A program made the position numbers and the translations under genes. From an uncultured Atopobium sp. (GTDB taxonomy: Bacteria; Actinomycetota; Coriobacteriia; Coriobacteriales; Atopobiaceae), in NCBI GenBank assembly GCA_938028565.1, contig CALIZS010000006.1:18050-82049 (forward strand): DNA of 64,000 nt, read 5' to 3'. The notes below the pieces were generated by a model, which saw only the letters and a program-made list of their open reading frames with translations, had not been told where the DNA came from and did not search any database. This document shows, piece by piece, positions 52,458 through 61,837 of this stretch; within the stretch, counting starts at the first letter, position 1, and the number at the start of each line of letters is the position of its first letter.

Positions 52458-52570
52458 GGTGTCTCCTGAATAACCCCGAATAACTTTATAAATAAATCCT
52501 CACAATCTATTTATAATCTATCGGATAACAAATCGCACTGTTATAGGGCAATATCGCAAAATTTTTATAG
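52458..52570. other. AT-rich upstream region of the surface protein gene
   Basis: Part of the 446-bp gap before trpS. Very AT-rich with several TATAAT-like words on the minus strand (for example around 52500-52520), suitable for the surface gene promoter; no single -35/-10 pair stands out. Confidence 0.35.
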
Positions 52571-52828
52571 CATCAACACACTAAGTTCATAATCTGTAAG
52601 CTTTGCTTTCAGGCGCGCATCTTTGCACACAACGTTGTTATCACGCTTCCCAACCGCTACCTGGACGATCTTGCCTCCGAAGCTTCACAGCAAGCCGTTC
52701 GTAAAACATTTGATGAGTTTCTCGCTCAAGAGATGCGCACGGTCCTGCCTGAGCTTCTCGCCACGTTCTATCCAAACTGGAAAGAAGTCCGCGCCAGCCT
52801 CAAAGGCGCTCGGCCGTCTTTGCGATAG
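52571..52828 (+). pseudogene. 3' remnant of an unidentified gene
   Basis: An 85-codon frame closed by TAG at 52826 with host-like codon use from about 52615, reading for example NVVITLPNRYLDDLASEA and ending FYPNWKEVRASLKGARPSLR. There is no ATG, GTG or TTG before the coherent part and no ribosome site; upstream the frame meets a TAG at 52568. It looks like the C-terminal end of a resident protein whose 5' part was lost, possibly when the surface gene arrived. It contains one TTCTCGCC copy. The protein family is not recognised. Confidence 0.5.
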
Positions 52829-52903
52829 AATAAGCACTGTTGACTAGAAACGCGGGCGTCTCAGTGAGGCGCTGCACACGAACTTGAAAGTTTGGGAGTT
52901 TTT

Positions 52904-53953
52904 ATGCCAAATGAGGGCAGCTACGAGGCGGCGCTCCGTCGCTCAAATGAGATTCAAGCAGATCTGCCAGAGCATGCAGGAAAGTACAACATGCTTACAG
53001 GGGATCGTCCCACCGGAAGGCTTCACCTTGGCCATTACTTTGGCACTATTGTTGAGCGCGTAAGACTCCAAAATCTTGGTGTTCATACCAATATTATTAT
53101 TGCTGACTACCAGGTCATTACAGACAGAGATACTACTGAGCATATTGCAGATAATGTCTACAATATGGTTATTGATTATCTGGCCTGCGGAATTGATCCA
53201 CAGAAAACCATGATTTTCACGCATTCTGCAGTTCCAGCTCTCAATCAGCTTATGTTGCCGTTTCTCTCGCTTGTTACCGAGTCCGAGCTTCATAGAAATC
53301 CAACTGTTAAGGCAGAGCAGGAAGCATCTGGCCATGCTCTCACCGGTCTTCTCCTCACCTATCCTGTTCACCAGGCATGCGACATTCTTTTCTGCAAAGG
53401 AAATGTTGTTCCTGTTGGTCGCGATCAGCTGCCTCACATTGAGATTACCTCTAAGATTGCTCGTCGCTTTAATGAGCGCTATGGAAAGGTATTCCCAGAG
53501 GTTTCTGGCCTTCTTACCTCTACCCCATTGATTCCTGGTCTTGATGGCCGCAAGATGAGTAAGTCTTATGGCAATGCAATCTCGCTTTCTATGACAGCCG
53601 AAGAAACTGCCAAGCTTATTAAGAAGTCGAAGACTGACTCTGAGCGCATGATTACCTTTGACCCAGACAACCGTCCTGGCGTCTCTGCGCTTCTTACCAC
53701 TGCTGGCATTTGTACTGGTCGTGATCCAAAAGAGATTGCTGACGAGATTGGCATGGGCGGCGGTGGCGCGCTCAAGGCTTACGTCATCGATGCAGTTAAC
53801 TCCTACTTTGAGCCAATTCGTCAGAGGCGCGCAGAGTTTGCAGCTCAACCAGACCTTATTCGAGACATCATCCACGATGGAAACGCTCGCGCAAACGTTA
53901 TTGCTAACGCCACGCTTGACGAGGTCCGTGAAGCAATGGGAATGGTCTACTAA
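52904..53953 (+). CDS. trpS: Tryptophanyl-tRNA synthetase
   Basis: 349 aa class I synthetase. HLGH (41-44) in TGRLHLGHY is the HIGH box, KMSKS is at 217-221, and GRDQLPHIE is the Trp-specific region. The start at 52904 follows GGGAG. Followed by the methyltransferase gene with no spacer. No Trp attenuator or T-box precedes it, unlike the ECF operon. Confidence 0.97.
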   Translation: MPNEGSYEAALRRSNEIQADLPEHAGKYNMLTGDRPTGRLHLGHYFGTIVERVRLQNLGVHTNIIIADYQVITDRDTTEHIADNVYNMVIDYLACGIDPQKTMIFTHSAVPALNQLMLPFLSLVTESELHRNPTVKAEQEASGHALTGLLLTYPVHQACDILFCKGNVVPVGRDQLPHIEITSKIARRFNERYGKVFPEVSGLLTSTPLIPGLDGRKMSKSYGNAISLSMTAEETAKLIKKSKTDSERMITFDPDNRPGVSALLTTAGICTGRDPKEIADEIGMGGGGALKAYVIDAVNSYFEPIRQRRAEFAAQPDLIRDIIHDGNARANVIANATLDEVREAMGMVY

Positions 53954-55285
53954 GTGTCTGAGCTCACCTTACATGTTGAACGTATGAGCTACGGTCCAGA
54001 CGCCATCGCTCATACTTCAGAAGGAAAAACAGTCTTCATCTCTGGTGGCGCCGTCCCTGGAGATACTATCAGCGCACAGATTACCGAGGACACAGACAGG
54101 TTTTCTCGCGCACAACTTGTAAAGGTTTTGGAAGCTTCTGCGTTCAGAGACCCTCACCCCAATCCGTTTGTAGCACTCACGGGTGCCACTCCATGGGGCA
54201 ACATGCTCTATGAGCAGCAACTTGTCGAGAAACGCAACGGCGTAGTCTCTGCTCTAGAGCGTATTGGGCATTTTTCACACGACGATGTTTCTGAGCTGGT
54301 AAAAGACATTGTTTCCCCTGGCGAACCATGGGGCTATCGCAACAAAATTGAACTGGCATTTAAGCGCAATGGCAATAAAACCCTGGTAGGTATGTATGCA
54401 CCTAATGGACAGGACATTGTTCGCATTAAAGACTGTCCGCTCTTAGATAAGAGCAACCAGAAGGCTGTTGGTGCCGTAAGCGGAGCCCTCTCCTATCTCT
54501 CAGGCTCTCACGAGCTTGATATAGAGCGTATTGGCATCAGAGTGTCTAGGCGCACTAAAGAGCTTGAGGTGGCGCTCTGGACTGCTCCGAGCGGCTTCCC
54601 ACGCACACAAGTGGCGCGCGTTTTAAGTGATGCAGTCAAGGCAACAAGCGTTGTTCGTGTTATGACCAAAGGCCCTAGTAAAGCTCGCCGTGTTGTAGGT
54701 GTAGAGCGCCTGAGCGGCTCCGGCTCGTGGAGCGAGCTTATTGATGGTCATAAGATGTTGCTCTCTGCTCCTTCATTTTTCCAGGTCAATACTAAAGGTG
54801 CCGAGAAACTCGTTGAGCTTGTACTTTCTGGTTTAGATGTCCAGCCAGACGACGAGGCCATGGACCTCTATTGTGGAGCAGGAACTTTTACGCTCCCTCT
54901 GGCAAAACGTGCAGGATTTGTTTCTGCTGTTGAAGCCTATGGTCCAGCAGTTAGAGATCTTCGCCGCAACCTTGAGCTGGCCAGGCTTGATAACGTTGAT
55001 GCGGTAGGCGGCGACGCAGGTAGAGAATTCCCTGACACGAATGCTGATGTGATTATTGTTGATCCTCCTCGTGCAGGACTTGCTCCTGAGGTTATTCAGC
55101 AGCTTTCTAAGCAGCCTGCGCGCGCTATTGCATACGTTTCTTGTGATCCCGCAACCCTTGCGCGTGACCTGCGCCGCTTTGTTGATGCAGGAACGTTTAG
55201 ACCCGCAAGCGTCACACCCGTCGATCTTTTTCCTCAAACGTTTCATGTGGAGAATGTAGTATTGCTGTCCAAAATAAAGATTTAA
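53954..55285 (+). CDS. RlmD/TrmA-family RNA (uracil-5-)-methyltransferase
   Basis: 443 aa. N-terminal TRAM domain (1-60), central domain, and a SAM-binding Rossmann domain with DLYCGAGTFTLPLA and VDPPRAGL; the nucleophile is C397 in YVSCDPATLARDL. The Cys cluster that binds 4Fe-4S in E. coli RlmD (CxxxxxCxxC near residue 80-90) is absent here. The target is probably U in 23S rRNA or tRNA T-loop. GTG start right after the trpS stop. The AT-rich island begins just behind its 3' end, a known integration site type for mobile elements. Confidence 0.92.
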   Translation: MSELTLHVERMSYGPDAIAHTSEGKTVFISGGAVPGDTISAQITEDTDRFSRAQLVKVLEASAFRDPHPNPFVALTGATPWGNMLYEQQLVEKRNGVVSALERIGHFSHDDVSELVKDIVSPGEPWGYRNKIELAFKRNGNKTLVGMYAPNGQDIVRIKDCPLLDKSNQKAVGAVSGALSYLSGSHELDIERIGIRVSRRTKELEVALWTAPSGFPRTQVARVLSDAVKATSVVRVMTKGPSKARRVVGVERLSGSGSWSELIDGHKMLLSAPSFFQVNTKGAEKLVELVLSGLDVQPDDEAMDLYCGAGTFTLPLAKRAGFVSAVEAYGPAVRDLRRNLELARLDNVDAVGGDAGREFPDTNADVIIVDPPRAGLAPEVIQQLSKQPARAIAYVSCDPATLARDLRRFVDAGTFRPASVTPVDLFPQTFHVENVVLLSKIKI

Positions 55286-55328
55286 AACTATATAAAAGGT
55301 CTAAAATTACATGCAAGGAGAAGAAAAT

Positions 55329-56318
55329 ATGTCAGAGTTGGTTGCATACGGTACTGAAGTAAATAATATATTTCAGTTAATAGGAAATCTTGAGAACGAC
55401 ATAACTAAAAGTATTGCTTGGGCATTAGCACGCTGTCCCGAATTTCTTAAAGCAGTAATCAATGAGGTGATGTCACTAGAGATTGATGCACAAAATGTTA
55501 GGATTAAGTATCAGGAATTTGAGAAGAATAAAGGTATAACAGATTTGGAAATAACTGATACTACTTCATTTTATATAATTATTGAAGCCAAAAGGGGCTG
55601 GATTTTACCAGGAGCTGAGCAACTCACTTTATACTCACAAAAACAAAATATTATAGAAAGTCCAGTCTCACATAAAGCTATTATTTCAATGTCAGAGTGT
55701 AGTGAAGATTATGCAAACGCATATTTACCTTTTAAGGTTATAAATGATATTCCAGTAAATCATCTGTCCTGGAAGAGAATATATGAACTAGCAAACTCTG
55801 CAAAAACTAGTTCTAGCAGATCACAAAAAGACTTGTTAAAAGAATTAATGAGATATTTAGGAGATATAATGACTATGCAGACAAAAGAATCAAATTGGGT
55901 ATATGTGGTTTCACTTTCAACTGCAAAACCAGAAAATTGTGATTTAACATGGATAGAATTAGTAGAAAAGAAAATGAAATATTTTCACCCATTTGGAATT
56001 AACGGTTGGCCTAAAGAACCACCTAATTATATAGGTTTTCGATATGGAGGAAGATTACGGTCAATTCATCATATTGAAAGCTATTCGATAACAAAAAATA
56101 TCCACGATGAAATTGAAGAAATGCCTAATGTGGAAGATGAATATGAGCATTTTGTGTACAGCCTTGGGAAACCAATTATACCATCAAAAGTCGTTAAGAC
56201 TGGAAAGATATACGCATCTGGTCGCAAATGGGCAATGATTGATACATTATTAACTGCTGATACGATTCATGAAGCTAGTGAAATTTCCAGACAAAGAATG
56301 AATAACAAACTCTCTTAA
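55329..56318 (+). CDS. PD-(D/E)XK-nuclease-like protein of unknown function
   Basis: 329 aa. The segment GITDLEI...FYIIIEAKRGW carries D72 and E86-A-K88, which fits the PD-(D/E)XK nuclease core after a helical N-terminus. The rest is unlike known restriction enzymes and no methylase is near. A+T-rich, unlike its upstream neighbour, so it marks the start of an imported segment. The ATG at 55329 has AAGGAG; an ATG at 55311 is less well placed. It could be a solitary defence nuclease or a phage-derived protein. Confidence 0.6.
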   Translation: MSELVAYGTEVNNIFQLIGNLENDITKSIAWALARCPEFLKAVINEVMSLEIDAQNVRIKYQEFEKNKGITDLEITDTTSFYIIIEAKRGWILPGAEQLTLYSQKQNIIESPVSHKAIISMSECSEDYANAYLPFKVINDIPVNHLSWKRIYELANSAKTSSSRSQKDLLKELMRYLGDIMTMQTKESNWVYVVSLSTAKPENCDLTWIELVEKKMKYFHPFGINGWPKEPPNYIGFRYGGRLRSIHHIESYSITKNIHDEIEEMPNVEDEYEHFVYSLGKPIIPSKVVKTGKIYASGRKWAMIDTLLTADTIHEASEISRQRMNNKLS

Positions 56319-56429
56319 AATGTCAATTCGACCAAAAACGACTGAAAGATATGGCAGCTCATGAAATATGCACAAAAGATATAGCTGATTTTCGAAATAA
56401 TCTGAAAGATTATCTGTAGACTGTAAAAT

Positions 56430-56462
56430 ATGCATTGTCTCGCAAATTGCATGACAATGCAT
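56430..56462. promoter_or_regulatory. Operator palindrome of the relBE-like locus
   Basis: ATGCATTGTC (56430-56439) and GACAATGCAT (56453-56462) are perfect 10-bp inverted arms, overlapping the probable -35; TATACT (56468-56473) is the -10. Antitoxin autoregulation is the likely role. Confidence 0.65.
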
Positions 56463-56490
56463 TACAATATACTTACTAGGAGGTGTTGAT

Positions 56491-56787
56491 ATGAAAGATA
56501 CAACTGTAAGCGCTCGCGTTGAAAATAATGTAAAGGTCGAAGCAGAAGACATCCTTCAGAAACTTGGTATTCCTGTTTCCGTTGTCATTAATTCCCTTTA
56601 TCGTCAGATTATTTATCGTCATGGCATTCCTTTTTCTCTAACAATCCCGTCAAAACCAAGAGCTCTAGATGAAATGTCAGATACTGAGCTTAATGCAAAA
56701 CTTCAGCATAGCTATATCCAATCGCTCTCTGGTGAGGGTAAGCCAATGAACGAAGTGTTTACTGAGTTAGAAAGGAGTCTGAAATAA
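56491..56787 (+). CDS. RelB/DinJ-type antitoxin
   Basis: 98 aa. N-terminal ribbon-helix-helix domain (MKDTTVSARVENNVKVEAEDILQKLG), then IPVSVVINSLYRQIIYRHGIPF, typical of the RelB/DinJ family, and a C-terminal toxin-binding stretch. AGGAGG before the ATG. Adjacent to the frameshifted toxin, so it may now act only as a DNA-binding remnant. Confidence 0.9.
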   Translation: MKDTTVSARVENNVKVEAEDILQKLGIPVSVVINSLYRQIIYRHGIPFSLTIPSKPRALDEMSDTELNAKLQHSYIQSLSGEGKPMNEVFTELERSLK

Positions 56788-57124
56788 GTGGACTCCTATG
56801 ACATTATCGTCACACCGGATGCCGAAGCAGATCTTTTTGAAATCAGAGACTATATTGCACGCACTCTGTTGGTTCCAGATGTAGCGCTGAACTATATTCG
56901 AACACTTCAAGAAGAGGATGCAAAAACTTACCTATATGGCCTCCAGCATTGCTCCTGTAGAACCAGAACCGTGGCGCTCCAAAGGTGTGCGGAAAATCAT
57001 TGTTAAGAACTTTTACGTTTATTACAGGCTGGATGTTCCATCTGGCAAGGTATATATCTTGAATGTCATTTACGCAAAGCGCGATCAGCTCAAAGTGTTA
57101 AATAGAATCAATTTGAATGAGTAA
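56788..57124 (+). pseudogene. RelE/ParE-type toxin, frameshifted
   Basis: The first frame (from the GTG at 56788) encodes MDSYDIIVTPDAEADLFEIRDY and runs through RTLQEE; the rest, KLTYMASSIAPVEPEPWRSKGVRKIIVKNFYVYYRLD and VYILNVIYAKRDQL, is in the +1 frame from about 56918. Together they make a normal ~110 aa toxin, so one indel near 56910-56920 has broken it. A programmed shift is possible at GCAAAAAC but not supported by any known example here. Confidence 0.85.
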
Positions 57125-57189
57125 TTCTTTGTTTAAAAGTAAGAAGGTAAACGATAGAACATACACCTTTAAAGTTTGAGGAGACAGCT

Positions 57190-57231
57190 ATGAGAATTGA
57201 ACATATTGCACTGTATGTAAACTTGTTATAG
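57190..57231 (+). pseudogene. 5' remnant of a VOC/glyoxalase-family gene
   Basis: A good ribosome site (TTTGAGGAGAC) precedes ATG and 13 codons reading M-R-I-E-H-I-A-L-Y-V-N-L-L, the usual start of vicinal-oxygen-chelate proteins (MxIEHxALxVxDLE), then a TAG. The rest of the gene is gone. Confidence 0.6.
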
Positions 57232-57259
57232 TTCTATAAATCTAGTATTTATGCCTAAT

Positions 57260-57766
57260 CTAAATATCCAAAAACTCATAAGGCTTTTCCGAAAGAGAAG
57301 ATTCGCAGCACTCGGCAAGATACGCATCCTTCTCCTTTAGGCTCTCTATGTCCGAATATACGTTTAACACTCTGTCCCCCAGATTCCAAAAATCATGTGA
57401 CCAAGATTGCGAGTTTTCCCATACGTGTGGATTTCCTTTCGCCCAATTCGGAAGCTCCTTGCGAATCTTGGTTGCCACAGCAAGCTGCCCTTTTGCAGTT
57501 TTATAAATCGTGTCAATCCTTATTCCACCGTCTACCGGACGTTCTACACGAGTAATCTCCATACCATAGAACATTACTTTTCTTCTTACCCCTTTTTCAT
57601 GGAGGTTTAACTCAATCTTGTCATATCCTTCGCTTTTGTTCTGTTGAACACTTAGAAAGTCCTGAAGTGCCTGTATCACAGCGGCAGAAACACTTCCGGC
57701 ATACTTGGCAGCATCATCAAATAAGTGTAGATCAGCTTCTGCAACATAAATATTTTTTGTGGCCAT
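57260..57766 (-). CDS. EXLDI family protein
   Basis: 168 aa. It ends in YEFLDI, matching the C-terminal E-x-L-D-I motif for which the EXLDI family is named, and opens with KNIYVAEADLHLFDDAAKYAG, also typical. No catalytic motif is known for the family. The ATG at 57766 has AAGGAG at a good distance; the ATG six bases earlier is too close. AT-rich, island gene. Function unknown. Confidence 0.7.
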   Translation of the reverse strand: MATKNIYVAEADLHLFDDAAKYAGSVSAAVIQALQDFLSVQQNKSEGYDKIELNLHEKGVRRKVMFYGMEITRVERPVDGGIRIDTIYKTAKGQLAVATKIRKELPNWAKGNPHVWENSQSWSHDFWNLGDRVLNVYSDIESLKEKDAYLAECCESSLSEKPYEFLDI

Positions 57767-57772
57767 AACCAT

Positions 57773-58078
57773 ATCTCCTTATTTTTGAAACTTGTATCTG
57801 AAGTTTAGTATCTATATAACTATGAACATAATTATAATCATATAGAGCTGTTTTGTCAAGATAGACTTTCTTTCCATCATTATGATGTTGAAGACTGTGA
57901 TTCTTCACTGGTACTGGGAGCCTAATATCAAAATGCAATATACAAAGTTCTTCGTTTTTGCACAAAATAATAAAGGATGATTCTGCAACCATCCCCTATT
58001 ACTGTATTCCAGTTATAAACATTTCCCTTAATTGATTTTGCTCTATAAGTTTCCTTGACATCTATTTCTGCAAATTTA
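57773..58078. other. Gene-free stretch upstream of the EXLDI gene
   Basis: Very AT-rich; contains TATAAT-like words near 57830 on the minus strand that may serve the EXLDI gene. A frame on the minus strand (57732-57992) overlaps that gene and is not convincing. Confidence 0.35.
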
Positions 58079-58119
58079 TTCTTCATTAGTAGCTTTGCAG
58101 CTACTAATGAAGAATTTTC
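58079..58119 (+). terminator. Long perfect hairpin (16-bp stem) in the island
   Basis: A 16-bp arm (58079-58094), TTGC loop and its exact complement (58099-58114), followed by TTTTC on the plus strand and by ATAAATTT on the minus strand. It could end either the minus-strand ABC transcript or a lost plus-strand gene. Confidence 0.6.
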
Positions 58120-58300
58120 AGGTATTGGTCTTTTGTAGCAACGCTATAGTCTCCACATGTGCTGCTTGTTCTGGAGAAAAGGCAGATGACATGTATCTTT
58201 CCGATAATCAGCTCGCAGACAATCCCTGCAATCAGAGTAATCGGAATCATGATCCCATAACCTAAAATTGCATATACCAATTTTTATGTCGAAGATGTTG
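58112..58300 (-). pseudogene. Remnants of a membrane protein and of a methyltransferase-like C-terminus
   Basis: Two overlapping minus-strand frames look like protein debris. One reads LVYAILGYGIMIPITLIAG and IVCELIIGK, a membrane segment like those of Trep_Strep-type ECF S components that often accompany this kind of ABC pair. The other reads SPEQAAHVETIALLQ, reminiscent of the C-terminal HVExxALL of RlmD/TrmA enzymes. Neither has a start. Low certainty. Confidence 0.3.
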
Positions 58301-58316
58301 TTGTTAGTTCCAAACT

Positions 58317-60053
58317 TTAATTTGCAAATCTCCAGCTTTCCGCCTTGCTTCTCGATTCGATAAGATCTCGATAAAGACCTCCTTGCAGCATCAATTCATC
58401 ATGTGTGCCGCACTGCTCAATCCCTGCTTTGTTCAGTACCAAAATCCGGTTTGCATTACGAATCGTCTTCAAGCGGTGCGCGATCATGATGACGGTTTTG
58501 TTTTGAGTAAGGGCTTCAATGGCTGCTTTCAGCTTGTCTTCGTTTTCCGGATCAACATTTGCAGTAGCTTCATCAAAGATGATAATCGGTGCATCTTTCA
58601 GCATTGCTCTGGCAATTGAGATGCGCTGTTTTTCACCGCCGGAAAGACTTGTTCCACCTTCTCCGATCATGCTCTGATAGCCATTGGGCAACGCGGAAAT
58701 AAAGTCATGGCACTGGGCCTTTTTTGCCGCCGCAATCACATCATCGCGACTGGCATTTGGGCATCCGAATTTAATGTTGTTTTCAATCGTATCGGCAAAA
58801 AGATAGACATCTTGGAAAACCATCGAAATATTATTCATGAGATATTCAAGGGAGTAATCTTTTATGTTCTTTCCTCCGAGGCGAATCTCTCCTGAATTGA
58901 CATCCCAAAAGCGAGAGATTAAATTGCAAAAAGTTGTTTTCCCTGAACCAGACGGCCCTACGATAGCCGTCATTGATCTTTCGGGGATATAGCAAGACAC
59001 ATTATTTAAGATTGGTTTTTCGCCATAGGCAAAGGAAACATTTTTAAATTCAATATCGTGTTGCTGAAGTGCATCATTGATATGACCTTCCGGCATATCT
59101 TGCATTTGATTGACGTAATCATAAGAATCCATCGCGTTGTCAATGGTTCTAAGCATGGCCATAGCACTACCAGAAGCCAATAAACTGTTAAAAATCACAA
59201 AACTGGCAACCAACGTCATGATGGTATAGTCCAAAGAAAGCTCTCCCGAAAAGTAGCATGAAAGTGCTGTGGCAATCATAACCGAAATCGTAATTGCAAT
59301 GATAATTTTCAGCAGTACTGTGTAAGGTGTAACGGCCTTTTCAAGGCTCAACGTCGATTTTTTTGTTTCTTCAAAACTTTGATCTAGCTTGTTGTTATTT
59401 TGTCCGCCCAAGTTATAGGACTTGATGATCTGCATACCTTGCAAGGTTGCCAGAACTTCTTTCGTGAGATCGTTTTGTACAACAGAAACTCGATCCGAAC
59501 TCTTTTTAGATCTTTGCTGCATTAAGGCGGCCGCCGCCAAGAAAATCAAAGACCCAGCGATAGCAATGAGTGCAATTTTCCAGTGCAGCATAAAAAGGGA
59601 TAGGATAAATACCACGGTTACAAGCAGACCGCCGAATACCATAATAAAAAGTACGGGCACCCAAGTTTCGAGACTGTCCAACTTTGTCGTCGCAATGGCC
59701 GTTAAATTTCCTAAGCTAAAATCATTGAAAAAACCCATTGGCACTTTTTTGATTTTTTCTCCCATAGCGATACGCTTATTTGCGGCTGTAAAATAGCCGG
59801 CATGCGTTTGCTTAAGCATGGAATTTTTCTTAGAAATAATGATGCCCAGTAAGGAAAGCAATAAGAATGCGCTGCACATACCAATTGTCTGCCACGTAAT
59901 TTCCTGCTTTATAATCGCCGCAATGACCAAATAGATGGCCATAAATTGAAAAACGTTAAAAATCGCGCCCAAAAAACTCCAGATCACCGAAGAGCGGATC
60001 ATTCCTTGCTCACGCTCTGCAAATTTCCATAACTTCTTAAATGTATTAATCAT
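58317..60053 (-). CDS. ABC exporter half-transporter (permease-ATPase), second subunit
   Basis: 578 aa. Six membrane helices (about 15-300), then a nucleotide-binding domain with Walker A GPSGSGKTT, Q-loop, signature LSGGEKQRIS, Walker B IIIFDEATANVDPENE and H-loop AHR. Forms a heterodimer with the preceding gene; the ATG at 60053 overlaps its stop by 8 nt. The exported compound is unknown (drug, peptide or siderophore type). AT-rich. The start at 60053 has GAGGTGAAG upstream. Confidence 0.92.
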   Translation of the reverse strand: MINTFKKLWKFAEREQGMIRSSVIWSFLGAIFNVFQFMAIYLVIAAIIKQEITWQTIGMCSAFLLLSLLGIIISKKNSMLKQTHAGYFTAANKRIAMGEKIKKVPMGFFNDFSLGNLTAIATTKLDSLETWVPVLFIMVFGGLLVTVVFILSLFMLHWKIALIAIAGSLIFLAAAALMQQRSKKSSDRVSVVQNDLTKEVLATLQGMQIIKSYNLGGQNNNKLDQSFEETKKSTLSLEKAVTPYTVLLKIIIAITISVMIATALSCYFSGELSLDYTIMTLVASFVIFNSLLASGSAMAMLRTIDNAMDSYDYVNQMQDMPEGHINDALQQHDIEFKNVSFAYGEKPILNNVSCYIPERSMTAIVGPSGSGKTTFCNLISRFWDVNSGEIRLGGKNIKDYSLEYLMNNISMVFQDVYLFADTIENNIKFGCPNASRDDVIAAAKKAQCHDFISALPNGYQSMIGEGGTSLSGGEKQRISIARAMLKDAPIIIFDEATANVDPENEDKLKAAIEALTQNKTVIMIAHRLKTIRNANRILVLNKAGIEQCGTHDELMLQGGLYRDLIESRSKAESWRFAN

Positions 60054-61764
60054 TTTCTTCACCTCGCATGGCCGCACTCCACAATTCTTGGTAAACCGGA
60101 GAATCTTTTAAGAGTTCATCGTGTGTTCCGTGATTTTCAACATGTCCATCATGGATTACAAATATTTGATCCACATCTGCAATGGTTTTCAGTCGATGGG
60201 CAATAATAATGAGCGTTTTGCCTTTTACCAATGTGGCGATGGCATCTTGCAAAATAGCTTCGTTTTCAGGATCGATATAGGAAGTGGCTTCATCCAAAAT
60301 GACAATCGGTGCATCTTTGAGCATGGCGCGTGCAATAGAGATGCGCTGGCGCTCACCGCCGGAGAGATGCCCGCCACCTTCTCCGGCAACCGTTTCATAG
60401 CCTTGTGAGAGCTTCATAATGAAATCGTGGCAGCCCGATTTTTTAGCGATTTCTATAATTTCCTCATCCGTTGCACCTTTTTTGCCGATGCGAATATTAT
60501 CTTTGATGGAAATATCAAACAAATAATTGTCTTGAGATACATAAGAAATAGCATCCGACAGCTGTTCTAAAGACATATCCGTGAGAGCTATGCCACCAAT
60601 TGTTATGGTGCCACTATCGGTATCCCAAAATCCGGCGAGGAGCTTTGCAACGGTCGATTTTCCTGAGCCAGAATACCCGACGAGTGCATTAACACTACCT
60701 TCATTGATGTGCAGATTGACATCCTTGATAACCTGTTTGTTGTCATCATAAGAGAAATTCACGTGATCGAAAGTGATGTCATAGCGTGAAATGTTTTGTG
60801 TACCGGTTACGTGGGACAACTCTTTTGAGTTGAGAACTTTTTCAATCTCACCGGCAATGGTTTTGATGCGACCCATATCGTCCTCATAAGACATCACCTG
60901 CATGATATTTGAGATTGTGCCAAACGATAAAATAATCAACATCAAAAGATGAGCGCCGCTTAGGCTACCTTGCATACAGAAGAAAAGACCAAATGGAATG
61001 ATGGTTAAAATACCCATCGGTGCAAGCGACATGCTCACCGCATAGTCGTTGTTGTTCGAACCCATCCACTTGCAGTAATAATCTGCTTTGGCATAAACAT
61101 TATCGCTGTATTTTTTATAGGATGTATCGCCTTGATTAAAGGACTTAATGACCTCAATGCCGTTGATATATTCCACAATCGAGTTGTTCATGTCTTGACC
61201 GATTTTGACTGCTTTGGGAAACATTTTAGGCATACGCTTCATCGGGCCGGCCATAAAGAACATTCCGATTACAAGAGGAACCAGTGCCAAGAGCGAAACG
61301 CGCCAATCGAGTACAAACATGTAAACAAGAAGTAAAACCGGGCCAACAATATTAGCGGTCATTTCAGGAATCAGGTGTGCCAGGGTTGTTTCCATGCTGT
61401 CAACTTGATTCACGATGACATCTTTTAGCTTTCCTGTGCTTAAATTCAAAATGTTTCCTAACGGCATTTTGAAAAGTTTGTCCATGATATCTCGCCTAAT
61501 TTCACACAAAGCACCATAGGTCGCTGTATGAGAAATCGTGGTGGAAATACCCATAAAAACTTCTTTTGCGCACAGCAGTGCGAGAATACTGAGGACTCCT
61601 TTAGTATAAAAAGCAAAATCTGTATTCCCTGCAATGAGGGCAACGATCATTTTGCTCAAGAGCACATAGGCAAAAAGTCCTGCCAGTACACCCAAAACGG
61701 CAAAAAGAACCGAGAAAAAGTAGCCGGTCTTATTTTTGGCGATGTACTTTTTCAATAAGTTCAT
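60046..61764 (-). CDS. ABC exporter half-transporter (permease-ATPase), first subunit
   Basis: 572 aa with the same plan: membrane domain (about 12-310) and NBD with Walker A GYSGSGKST, signature LSGGERQRIS and Walker B IVILDEATSYIDPENE. I use the ATG at 61764, which has GGAGG 9 nt upstream; the frame is open to 61872 but would overlap the regulator gene. Both subunits have intact catalytic sites. Under the TetR-type regulator encoded just upstream. Confidence 0.93.
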   Translation of the reverse strand: MNLLKKYIAKNKTGYFFSVLFAVLGVLAGLFAYVLLSKMIVALIAGNTDFAFYTKGVLSILALLCAKEVFMGISTTISHTATYGALCEIRRDIMDKLFKMPLGNILNLSTGKLKDVIVNQVDSMETTLAHLIPEMTANIVGPVLLLVYMFVLDWRVSLLALVPLVIGMFFMAGPMKRMPKMFPKAVKIGQDMNNSIVEYINGIEVIKSFNQGDTSYKKYSDNVYAKADYYCKWMGSNNNDYAVSMSLAPMGILTIIPFGLFFCMQGSLSGAHLLMLIILSFGTISNIMQVMSYEDDMGRIKTIAGEIEKVLNSKELSHVTGTQNISRYDITFDHVNFSYDDNKQVIKDVNLHINEGSVNALVGYSGSGKSTVAKLLAGFWDTDSGTITIGGIALTDMSLEQLSDAISYVSQDNYLFDISIKDNIRIGKKGATDEEIIEIAKKSGCHDFIMKLSQGYETVAGEGGGHLSGGERQRISIARAMLKDAPIVILDEATSYIDPENEAILQDAIATLVKGKTLIIIAHRLKTIADVDQIFVIHDGHVENHGTHDELLKDSPVYQELWSAAMRGEEND

Positions 61765-61837
61765 ATCAAAAAACCTCCTTAGTAAATGAATGAAATGCGG
61801 AAATTGATGGAAGATTTTAGAGTCCAGAAACTTCCGC

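Noticed and set aside
52829..52903. T-box or Trp attenuator before trpS
   Set aside because: No Trp-codon leader peptide, no T-box sequence and no terminator-antiterminator pair in the short upstream region.
57732..57992. An 86-codon minus-strand frame overlapping the EXLDI start
   Set aside because: It overlaps the promoter and first codons of a better-supported gene and has no ribosome site.
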